Shown here: in pieces, positions 16,490-23,582 of the stretch
Position numbering within the stretch: position 1 is the first letter of the stretch
How the letters are laid out: every line of letters starts with the position of its first letter
Source: JAXGYV01 sp040772045
Lineage (GTDB): Bacteria > Actinomycetota > Thermoleophilia > UBA2241
Direction of reading: 5' to 3'
Length of the DNA stretch: 64,000 nt
Assembly (NCBI GenBank): GCA_040772045.1
Contig: JAXGYV010000006.1
Coordinates: 1 to 64,000 of the forward strand
Position numbers and translations under genes: made by a program
Notes under the pieces: generated by a model
What the model was told of the DNA's origin: nothing
Database searches by the model: none
Seen by the model: the letters and a program-made list of their open reading frames with translations, nothing else

Positions 16490-17601
16490 CCGGTCTGCCC
16501 GCGAGCGGGCATGGCACGTTGCTGTGCATCGAGACTTCCTGTGACGACACGAGCGCGGCGGTAGTACGCGACGGCCGCGTCCTCTCCTCGGTGGTGAGCT
16601 CACAACACGACTTGCACGCCGCGTTCGGCGGCATTGTGCCGGAAGTGGCGTCGCGGCGGCATACCGAGTTGTTACCGGCGGTGGTAAACGAAGCCCTGCG
16701 CGAGGCGCGGGCGGACTGGCACGGCATCGCTGGTGTGGCGGTCACCGTCGGCCCTGGTCTCATCGGCGCGCTGCTCGTTGGTCTCGCGGGCGCCAAAGCC
16801 ATCGCCTATGCGCGCCGACTGCCGTTGGTCCCCGTCAACCACCTTCAGGGTCACGTGGCCGCGGTCTACGCGGAAGAGCTCGCTCTGCCGTCTGGGCTGG
16901 CCCAATTGCCGGCGCCGGCGAAGCCGCCTTTCGTCTGTCTCATCGCCAGCGGTGGGCACACCACGGTGGTGATCGTAGAAGAGGGAGTGCGGTATCGGGT
17001 CGCGGGCCGCACCCTAGACGATGCCGCCGGTGAGGCGTTCGACAAGGGTGCCCGGTTGCTGGGCCTGCCCTACCCAGGGGGCCTGGAGCTCGATCGCCTC
17101 GCGGTTGAGGGCACCGCTGGAGCAGTCCGCTTTCCACGCGCGGTGCCGCGTGGGCCAGACTTCAGCTTCAGTGGCCTCAAGACGGCGCTGCTGTACTACG
17201 TGCGTGAGCACAGTGAGGCCGATGTGGCGGCCCGGCGTGCCGACATCGCCGCTGGCTACCAGGCGGCGATCGTGCGGCAGTTGGTGGACAAGACGCTGGA
17301 CTGTGCGCAGCGTGAGGGGCTCAAGACTATCGCCGTAGCTGGCGGGGTCGCGGCCAACTCGGCCTTGCGACAGCGTTTGACGGCGGAGTGCGAGCGGCGG
17401 GGGATGCGTGTGCACTTGCCGCCGCTCGCGTTGTGTACCGACAATGCCGCCATGGTCGGTCTGGCCGCGGCACACCTTCCGGCGCTGGAGTGGCCTCTCT
17501 ACCTCGGCTTGGATGCTTATGCAGCCGCGGCGGCCCTCGGCTCAGGCGTACCGCGTACGGTGAGCGGGTCGCGCCGGGTCGCTCGTCACGTGGTCTGCTG
17601 A
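16486..17601 (+). CDS. tsaD: tRNA N6-threonylcarbamoyladenosine transferase TsaD
   Basis: Catalytic subunit of t6A synthesis, transferring threonylcarbamoyl to A37 of ANN-decoding tRNAs. The start is LLCIETSCDDTSAAVV; the metal ligands are in HLQGHVAAVY, nucleotide binding in LIASGGHTT and GRTLDDAAGEAFDKGARLLG, and the C-terminal motif is VAGGVAANSALR. GTG 16486 forms a 4-nt overlap with rimI and gives 371 aa. With tsaE and tsaB this completes the bacterium-specific t6A complex apart from tsaC. Confidence 0.97.
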   Translation: MTGLPASGHGTLLCIETSCDDTSAAVVRDGRVLSSVVSSQHDLHAAFGGIVPEVASRRHTELLPAVVNEALREARADWHGIAGVAVTVGPGLIGALLVGLAGAKAIAYARRLPLVPVNHLQGHVAAVYAEELALPSGLAQLPAPAKPPFVCLIASGGHTTVVIVEEGVRYRVAGRTLDDAAGEAFDKGARLLGLPYPGGLELDRLAVEGTAGAVRFPRAVPRGPDFSFSGLKTALLYYVREHSEADVAARRADIAAGYQAAIVRQLVDKTLDCAQREGLKTIAVAGGVAANSALRQRLTAECERRGMRVHLPPLALCTDNAAMVGLAAAHLPALEWPLYLGLDAYAAAAALGSGVPRTVSGSRRVARHVVC

Positions 17602-17607
17602 TAAACT
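17602..17607 (+). promoter_or_regulatory. Candidate -10 element (TAAACT) for the AlsS-like gene
   Basis: TAAACT lies directly after the tsaD stop and 7 nt before the ATG at 17615. There is no ribosome site in the 13-nt gap, which again suggests a leaderless transcript. Identical to the hexamer upstream of fmdB. Confidence 0.4.
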
Positions 17608-17614
17608 ATGCACT

Positions 17615-19321
17615 ATGATCGAGACTGAAGCGCTCGGCTCAGAGGATGCTCGCCGCTCTACCCTCGATGGTCCCCAAACGGCCGCCCAGCTCTTTGTGCG
17701 CTGTCTGGAGAACGAGGGAGTGGAATACGTATTCGGCATTCCTGGCGAGGAGACACTGGATGTAAGCGAGGCGCTGGAAGCCTCGGAACAGATCGAGTTC
17801 ATCCCCGTCCGCCACGAGCAAGGTGCGGCCTTCATGGCCGACGGCTACGGGCGTCTCACCGGCCGTCCTGGCGTATGTCTGGCCACTTTGGGACCCGGCG
17901 CCACCAATCTCGCCACCGGCATCGCCGACGCCACGCTAGACCATGCGCCCATGGTGGCGCTCACGGGTCAGGTGGGCCTCTCTAGCATGCACAAAGAGAC
18001 CCATCAGTACGTCGACATCGTCGACATGTTCAAGCCGATGACCAAGTGGAACGCGCGCGTGCACGATTCGCGCATCATCTCGGAGGCCGTGCGCAAGGCG
18101 TTCTCGGTCGCGGTGGCGGAAAAGCCGGGCGCTACGCATCTCGAGTTGCCCGCCGACGTGATGGCGTGGCCTACCGAGGGCGTGCCGCTGCATCGTCCTC
18201 CGGCCGCTGTTATGGAGCCTGACCAGGGCGCGTTGCAGCGGGCGGCCGAGCTCCTGCAATCGGCGAAACGCCCGGTCGTGCTGGCCGGCAACGGAGTAGT
18301 CCGTCAGGGGGCGGCGTTGGCCCTCCGCGACTTCTGCCGGCGAACTGGTCTGCGGGTGATCACCACCTTCATGGGCAAGGGTGTCATCGACGCCGCCGAC
18401 GAGCATTTCCTGTTCACGGCCGGTCTGCGGGCACAGAACTACCCGCAAGGCATCATGGGACGTGCCGATCTCATGGTCTGCATCGGGTACGACCTCGTGG
18501 AATGGGCACCCGCGGCCTGGAACCCGGACGGCAAGCTCAAGATCCTCTGCATCGATACCGCTCCACCGGAGATCGACGCGCACTACGTGCCCGAGGTCGA
18601 GCTGATCGGCAACATCAATCACGTGCTCAACCAGCTCGGCTGCATGCTGTGGAACAAGCCGTTGGCGAGCTTCAAAACGCCCTCGTACCACAAGGCCTTC
18701 GGCAGAGTCATGCAGGTGGGCGACGACAACGACTTCCCGATCAAGCCACAGCGGGTGTTGCACGATCTGCGCAGGGTGCTCGCCCCGGAAGACATCTTGG
18801 TGAGTGACGTGGGAGCACATAAGCTCTGGGTGTCGCGTTTCTGGGAGGCGCGCGAACCGAACACGGTGCTCATCTCCAACGGCTTCGCCGCCATGGGCTT
18901 CGGCCTGCCGGCGGCTATGGCGGCGAGCCTCGCCATGCGTGGACGGCGCAAGGTGGTGGCGATCGTCGGCGACGGCGGCTTCATGATGACCATGGCCGAG
19001 CTGGAGACGGCACGGCGGCTCAAGTTGCCGCTCGTCATCATTCTCTGGAGCGACGGAGCCTTCGGCCTCATCGAGATACATCAGAAACGTCGCTTTGGGC
19101 GCGTCATGGGCACTCGTTGGGAGAACCCCGACTTTCTGGCCCTGGCGCGCGCCTACGGCATCGAGGGGGTGCGCATCGCTTCCGCCGGCGAGCTCGCTGG
19201 TGTGCTCGAGCGCGCCCTCAAGGCCGACGGCCCTGTGCTGATCGACGTCCCCATCGACTACGCCGAAAACGAGAAGCTGAGCATCGACCTCTGGAAGCTG
19301 GTGCCAACCGTCATCGAGTGA
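17615..19321 (+). CDS. Thiamine-diphosphate enzyme, acetolactate synthase (AlsS-like)
   Basis: A 568-aa ThDP enzyme of the acetolactate synthase family. The catalytic Glu is in RHEQGAAFMADGYGRLTG, the central FAD/nucleotide-like domain is about residues 200-340, and the ThDP motif runs GDGGFMMTMAELETARRLKL to LWSD. The closing residues SD in place of NN, and the ELETARRLK run, resemble catabolic AlsS (which has ND) rather than IlvB. No regulatory small subunit follows, which also fits AlsS. Other ThDP lyases or decarboxylases of this family are possible. Confidence 0.82.
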   Translation: MIETEALGSEDARRSTLDGPQTAAQLFVRCLENEGVEYVFGIPGEETLDVSEALEASEQIEFIPVRHEQGAAFMADGYGRLTGRPGVCLATLGPGATNLATGIADATLDHAPMVALTGQVGLSSMHKETHQYVDIVDMFKPMTKWNARVHDSRIISEAVRKAFSVAVAEKPGATHLELPADVMAWPTEGVPLHRPPAAVMEPDQGALQRAAELLQSAKRPVVLAGNGVVRQGAALALRDFCRRTGLRVITTFMGKGVIDAADEHFLFTAGLRAQNYPQGIMGRADLMVCIGYDLVEWAPAAWNPDGKLKILCIDTAPPEIDAHYVPEVELIGNINHVLNQLGCMLWNKPLASFKTPSYHKAFGRVMQVGDDNDFPIKPQRVLHDLRRVLAPEDILVSDVGAHKLWVSRFWEAREPNTVLISNGFAAMGFGLPAAMAASLAMRGRRKVVAIVGDGGFMMTMAELETARRLKLPLVIILWSDGAFGLIEIHQKRRFGRVMGTRWENPDFLALARAYGIEGVRIASAGELAGVLERALKADGPVLIDVPIDYAENEKLSIDLWKLVPTVIE

Positions 19322-19443
19322 CGCCGGCGGCCGCGGTCGATGGACTCTCCGCGGTGGCCGCGATCAACGGCGTCCGCTGAACGAAGAGGGCGGTCGGCGA
19401 GGGCAGAAAAGGCGCGGCGCCGCACGCAGCCCGTGGGTCGGCG

Positions 19444-19881
19444 CTACCCCTCCAGCATAATGGTCACCGGACCATCGTTGACCAGCTCCACACACATGTG
19501 CGCGCCGAACGTACCCGTCCGCACCGGCACGCTGGCGGCGCGCAGGGCGTCGATGAAGACGGTGTAGAGGCGCTCGCCGTGCTCTGGTCCCGCCGCCTCG
19601 GTAAAGCTAGGGCGGTTCCCTCTCCGTGCGTCCGCATAGAGGGTGAACTGCGAGACGGCGAGCACGGCGCCGCCAACGTCGGCGAGAGCGAGGTTCATGA
19701 GACCCGCCTGGTCGTCGAAAATACGCAGGCGGGTCGTTTTCGCCGCGAGGCGCGCGGCGGTCTGCTCCGTGTCGCCGTGTGCCACGCCGACCAGACAGAG
19801 CAGACCTCTGCCGATAGCTCCGACCTCCTGGTCAGCTACGGTGACGCGAGCGCTGGATACTCTCTGGATCAAGATTCGCAT
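19444..19881 (-). CDS. dtd: D-aminoacyl-tRNA deacylase
   Basis: A 145-aa editing enzyme that hydrolyses D-amino acids and glycine from mischarged tRNA. It starts MRILIQRVSSARVTV at ATG 19881. The active-site motif is LAVSQFTLYAD, and the cross-subunit Gly-cisPro region reads FGAHMCVELVNDGPVTI: the usual NxGPVT is NDGPVT here. It is transcribed divergently from groES, with a CIRCE element only 18 nt upstream of its start. 19322-19443 between it and the AlsS-like gene holds nothing I recognise. Confidence 0.95.
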   Translation of the reverse strand: MRILIQRVSSARVTVADQEVGAIGRGLLCLVGVAHGDTEQTAARLAAKTTRLRIFDDQAGLMNLALADVGGAVLAVSQFTLYADARRGNRPSFTEAAGPEHGERLYTVFIDALRAASVPVRTGTFGAHMCVELVNDGPVTIMLEG

Positions 19882-19898
19882 GAACGTATTGTACGCTG

Positions 19899-19925
19899 TT
19901 GGCACTCTCGCCAAGTGAGTGCTGA
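19899..19925. promoter_or_regulatory. CIRCE operator 1 (HrcA binding site)
   Basis: TTGGCACTC, 9-nt spacer, GAGTGCTGA: one mismatch per arm from the consensus TTAGCACTC-N9-GAGTGCTAA. It lies 18 nt from the dtd start and 124 nt from groES, so it may affect both divergent transcripts. HrcA itself is not in the window. Confidence 0.92.
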
Positions 19926-19988
19926 AGGGACCGACTCCGTGTTTGACAGGTGGGCGTCGTGGCCATACCATACCGGACCGCGACGAAA

Positions 19989-20015
19989 GTGGCACTCTCA
20001 ACTCGAGAGTGCCAG
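19989..20015. promoter_or_regulatory. CIRCE operator 2 (HrcA binding site)
   Basis: GTGGCACTC (19989-19997), 9-nt spacer, GAGTGCCAG (20007-20015). The arms extend to a 10-bp inverted repeat (19990-19999 with 20005-20014). It lies 34 nt upstream of the groES ATG, probably within the 5' leader. Confidence 0.9.
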
Positions 20016-20049
20016 CCAGCACATCCATGGATGCAAGGAGGGTAGCTGA

Positions 20050-20343
20050 ATGAAACTGAAGCCGCTCGAAGACCGCGTCGTCGTCAAGGCCGTGGAGGAA
20101 GAGGAGAAGACGGCCAGCGGCATCGTGCTCCCCGACACCGCCAAGGAGAAGCCTATGAAGGGCGAGGTCCTCGCGGTCGGTCAGGGGAAGTGGGACGAGG
20201 ACGGCCAGAAGCGCATTCCCGTGGACGTCAAGGTCGGCGATAAGGTGATCTACGGCAAGTACTCGGGCACCGAGTACAAGACGCCGGAGGGCGACGAAGT
20301 GCTCATCCTGCGTGCCAGCGAGATCCTCGCCATCATCGAGTAG
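20050..20343 (+). CDS. groES: Co-chaperonin GroES
   Basis: A 97-aa lid protein of the chaperonin. It starts MKLKPLEDRVVVKAVEEEEK; the mobile loop TASGIVLPDTAKEKPMKGEV and the C-terminal EVLILRASEILAIIE are standard. A GGAGG site lies 8-9 nt before the ATG. It is followed 22 nt later by groEL under shared HrcA/CIRCE control. Confidence 0.98.
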   Translation: MKLKPLEDRVVVKAVEEEEKTASGIVLPDTAKEKPMKGEVLAVGQGKWDEDGQKRIPVDVKVGDKVIYGKYSGTEYKTPEGDEVLILRASEILAIIE

Positions 20344-20365
20344 GAAGGAAGGAGGCTGATCTAGC

Positions 20366-21982
20366 GTGGCCAAAGAACTCAAGTATGCCGACGAGGCGCG
20401 ACGCGCTCTTGAGCGCGGTGTGAATGCGCTCGCCGATGCCGTGAAGATTACACTCGGCCCTAAGGGCCGGTACGTGGTGCTTGACAAGAAGTTCGGCGCC
20501 CCCACCGTCACCAACGACGGTGTGACCATCGCTCGTGAGATCGAGCTTGAAGATGTTTTCGAGAACCAGGGTGCGCAGCTGGTTCGTGAGGTCGCCACGA
20601 AGACCAACGACATCGCTGGCGACGGCACCACCACCGCGACGCTCCTCGCGCAGGCGATCGTCCGCGAGGGTCTGCGCAATGTGGCCGCAGGCGCCAATCC
20701 GATGGCCATCAAGCACGGCATCGAGGCCGCTGTCGACGAGGCCGTCGCTGCCATCAAGTCGCAGTCGCGCGAGATCGAGGGCAAAGAAGACATCGCTCGC
20801 GTGGCCACCATCTCGGCCCGCGATCGCGCCGTCGGCGATGTGATCGCCGATGCCATCGAGAAGGTCGGCAAGGACGGCGTGGTCAACGTCGAGGAGAGCA
20901 ACACCTTCGGTTTCGACCTCGAGTTCACCGAGGGCATGCAGTTCGACAAGGGGTACCTCAGCCCGTACATGATCACCGACACCGAGCGCATGGAAGCCGT
21001 GCTCGAGGATCCGTATATTCTGATCGCCAATCAGAAGATCGGTGCGGTGCAGGACCTGCTTCCCGTGCTCGAGAAGGTCATTCAGCAGGGTAGGCAGATC
21101 CTGATCGTCGCCGAGGACGTCGAGGGCGAGGCGCTCGCCACTCTCGTGGTCAACAAGCTGCGCGGCACGTTCACCAGCGTCGCCGTCAAGGCTCCCGGCT
21201 TCGGCGATCGCCGCAAGCGCATGCTCGAGGACATCGCCATCCTCGCTGGCGGCGAGGTTATCACCGAGGAGATGGGCCTCAAGCTCGAGAACACGCAGCT
21301 CGGTCAGCTCGGCCGTGCCCGCAAGGTGGTCGTGACCAAGGACAACACGACCATCATCGATGGTGCTGGCGACACGGAGCAGATCAAGGGCCGCATCAAG
21401 CAGATCAAGAGCGAGATCGAGACCACCGACAGCGACTTCGACCGTGAGAAGCTGCAGGAGCGCCTGGCCAAGCTCGCCGGCGGCGTGGCCGTCATCAAGG
21501 TCGGCGCGGCGACCGAGGTAGAGCTGAAGGAGACCAAGCACCGGGTCGAGGACGCGCTGAACGCTACGCGGGCCGCGCTCGAAGAGGGTATTGTGCCCGG
21601 CGGCGGTGTCGTGCTGGTAAACGCCATTCCGGCCGTCAAGGTCGAGGGCGACGACGCCGACTTCAAGACCGGCAAGGCCATCGTGGCGCGCGCGCTCGAG
21701 GAGCCGCTTCGCCAGATCGCGGCCAACGCTGGCATGGAAGGCTCGGTTGTGGTCAATAAGGTGAAGGACCTGGAGAAGGGCATCGGCTACAACGCCGAGA
21801 CCGATGTCTACGAAGACATGGTGCATGCGGGCATCATCGATCCCGCCATGGTCACCCGGTCCGCGCTGCAGAATGCGGCCTCGATCGCCAAGAACATCCT
21901 GACCACCGAGTGCATCGTGGCCGACAAGCCTGAGCCGGAGAAAGCCGCGCCAGGTGGAGGCATGCCTCCGGGCATGATGTAA
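20366..21982 (+). CDS. groEL: Chaperonin GroEL
   Basis: A 538-aa 60-kDa chaperonin. It starts at GTG 20366 (AKELKYADEARRALERGVNA). The ATP motif is AGDGTTTATLLAQAIV, the apical and hinge regions are complete, and it ends in the GGM-rich tail (APGGGMPPGMM). It is preceded by an AAGGAGG site and followed by a strong palindrome that ends the operon. Confidence 0.98.
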   Translation: MAKELKYADEARRALERGVNALADAVKITLGPKGRYVVLDKKFGAPTVTNDGVTIAREIELEDVFENQGAQLVREVATKTNDIAGDGTTTATLLAQAIVREGLRNVAAGANPMAIKHGIEAAVDEAVAAIKSQSREIEGKEDIARVATISARDRAVGDVIADAIEKVGKDGVVNVEESNTFGFDLEFTEGMQFDKGYLSPYMITDTERMEAVLEDPYILIANQKIGAVQDLLPVLEKVIQQGRQILIVAEDVEGEALATLVVNKLRGTFTSVAVKAPGFGDRRKRMLEDIAILAGGEVITEEMGLKLENTQLGQLGRARKVVVTKDNTTIIDGAGDTEQIKGRIKQIKSEIETTDSDFDREKLQERLAKLAGGVAVIKVGAATEVELKETKHRVEDALNATRAALEEGIVPGGGVVLVNAIPAVKVEGDDADFKTGKAIVARALEEPLRQIAANAGMEGSVVVNKVKDLEKGIGYNAETDVYEDMVHAGIIDPAMVTRSALQNAASIAKNILTTECIVADKPEPEKAAPGGGMPPGMM

Positions 21983-22049
21983 GCCGGAAGGACAACGCGT
22001 ACCGCTGCGCCAGGGCGGCAGATGCTCCAGCTCAGGCGCGACGAGAGCT

Positions 22050-22075
22050 ATGGGGCGGCCGTACGGCCGCCCCAT
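22050..22075. terminator. Perfect 26-bp palindrome after groEL
   Basis: The sequence is its own reverse complement over 26 bases, with arms ATGGGGCGGCCGT, starting 67 nt after the groEL stop and followed by GGCGTTTCTTC. A stem of about 11 bp with a small loop and a short T-containing stretch fits an intrinsic terminator of the groESL transcript. Confidence 0.75.
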
Positions 22076-22163
22076 GGCGTTTCTTCATCTGTCTCTACGG
22101 CATATGCTGTGCGAATCGTCGGATGCACATGGCGTGGTGGGCGAGAGACAGGGGTGTGGCCCG

Positions 22164-22400
22164 ATGGGCTATGAGGCGCAGCCGAATCCGCATCGGCTCA
22201 TTGTGACGGGGCCGCTTCGCGACGCGCTGTACGAACGCTTTGCACGTCTCTACAACGGTCGTGTCGATGTGGAGGTCGTGAAGGATCGTCGGTATGCGGA
22301 CCGCCGTGGAACGACGCGTGCGGTGGTGCGGGATCGCCGGCGAGGTAGCGATCGGCGTTGGCGCACGCCAGACTGGGTGTTCCCGCCGGAGATCGCCTGA
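22164..22400 (+). CDS. Small Arg-rich hypothetical protein
   Basis: A possible 78-aa protein starting MGYEAQPNPHRLIVTGPLR. The C-terminal half is very rich in Arg and Asp pairs (DRRYADRRG, RDRRRGSDRRW) and ends WVFPPEIA. I recognise no family with certainty, but short proteins with RRxxxRR repeats occur in many bacteria, and the N-terminal half is not low complexity. The start is uncertain because the frame is open back to 22050. It is flanked by the groEL terminator and the methyltransferase gene, 83 nt downstream. Confidence 0.5.
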   Translation: MGYEAQPNPHRLIVTGPLRDALYERFARLYNGRVDVEVVKDRRYADRRGTTRAVVRDRRRGSDRRWRTPDWVFPPEIA

Positions 22401-22483
22401 TGCCCGATGCCGTGGGGACTGTCGATCGGATATCATCGAGCTGTTCATCCCTTCTCCTTTGTTGACCCCGGAGGTAGCTGCGC

Positions 22484-23296
22484 ATGTTGTTGATGGGTGA
22501 ATCGATCAACGGGACGCGCCGGCAAGTCGGAGAGGCCATCCAGGCGCGCGATGCGGATTTCATCAAGCAGCTTGCGCTCGACCAGGTCAACGCGGGGGCG
22601 AGGGTCCTCGACGTCAACGGAGGGGTCGCGGGCGGTAACGAGACCGACGACCTCCTCTGGCTGATCGAGGTGGTACGTGGGGTTACCGATACGCAGCTCA
22701 TGATTGACTCGGCTAGCCCGGAAGCTCTGGCTGCCGGCGTAGAGGCGGCTTTGGCGAACGGTGGCGCCACGCCGCTCATCAACTCGATCAGCGGCGAGCA
22801 GTCGCGCATCGACGTCGTCATTCCGTTGGTGGAGCAGTACAGATGCCCCGTCGTCGGCCTCTGTCTGGGCGATGAGGGAATCCCCTCGACGGCCGAGGGC
22901 CGTCTCGCGGTGGCCGAGCGCCTCGTCAATCTGGTGACCGCCGCTGGATTGCCCTCGGAGGATCTGTGGATTGATCCCCTCGTCCTCGCCATCTCCGCGG
23001 ATACGCAAGCGGCGCTGGTGAGCATGGGCACCTTAAAGCTCGTCAAGGAACGTCTCCCCGTACGCACCACCGCCGGCCTCAGCAACGTCAGCTTCGGCCT
23101 GCCGAACCGTGCGCTCCTGAATCGCACGTTCGTGGCCATGTGCGCAGGTATCGGCATCGACGGCATCATCGTGGATGTACGAGACAAGCAGATGATGGCT
23201 ACTGTCCGGGCCATCGAGGCGTTGCGCGGCGAAGACGCCTACTGCGGTGGCTACCTGAAGTGTCATCGTCAAGGGCTCCTGGAGGCGCGAGACTGA
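22484..23296 (+). CDS. Methyltetrahydrofolate:corrinoid methyltransferase-like protein (AcsE/MtgA family)
   Basis: A 270-aa pterin-binding TIM barrel of the group that moves a methyl group between tetrahydrofolate and a corrinoid protein. It starts MLLMGESINGTRRQVGEAI; QVNAGARVLDVNGG, MIDSASPEAL, PLINSISGE and TTAGLSNVSFGLPNR are typical. It has a GGAGG site upstream. No corrinoid protein or substrate-specific methyltransferase lies next to it, so the methyl donor or acceptor system (acetyl-CoA pathway or methylamine/betaine type) cannot be chosen. The PucR regulator starts 257 nt downstream. Confidence 0.88.
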   Translation: MLLMGESINGTRRQVGEAIQARDADFIKQLALDQVNAGARVLDVNGGVAGGNETDDLLWLIEVVRGVTDTQLMIDSASPEALAAGVEAALANGGATPLINSISGEQSRIDVVIPLVEQYRCPVVGLCLGDEGIPSTAEGRLAVAERLVNLVTAAGLPSEDLWIDPLVLAISADTQAALVSMGTLKLVKERLPVRTTAGLSNVSFGLPNRALLNRTFVAMCAGIGIDGIIVDVRDKQMMATVRAIEALRGEDAYCGGYLKCHRQGLLEARD

Positions 23297-23507
23297 AGGG
23301 CAGCAGTGGCCGCCGACGCAGCGCTTCGGCTCGTCCGGCGCGGTGTGTCACGTATGAGCATGGCGGCCATAGGGGCGCGCTCGACGTGGACGCGGAGCGT
23401 CTCTCCAGTCACATGTCCCGTCGACTCCGGCCGCTCAGCCGTGTGCCGCTGAACGGTCGGAGGCAACGACTGCTCAGTCAGCCTGTCCACGGACTCGCGT
23501 TCTTTTT

Positions 23508-23582
23508 GGACATCGTGTAATGTCCTATTCGTCAAGGGGGAGGCAGAGGGGACATGATCACTGTACAGGACATTTTGGACAT
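23508..23582 (+). promoter_or_regulatory. GGACAT repeat cluster at the PucR gene start (candidate operator)
   Basis: GGACAT occurs at 23508-23513, inverted as ATGTCC at 23520-23525 (6-nt spacer), and again directly at 23550-23555 (covering the start codon), 23568-23573 and 23577-23582. The 11-mer TTTTGGACATC occurs twice (23504 and 23573). An autoregulatory binding array for the PucR protein is a reasonable inference; the copies after 23554 are also constrained by coding. The rest of 23297-23553 shows no gene. Confidence 0.45.

Noticed and set aside
20333..22075. A 580-codon open frame antisense to groEL
   Set aside because: Opposite strand of a certain gene in GC-rich DNA; composition is codon-shadow (Leu, Asp, His, Gly runs) and no domain is visible.
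22050..22075. Palindrome after groEL as a mobile-element end or attachment site
   Set aside because: There is no transposase, no direct repeat around it and no second copy in the window; its location fits a terminator.
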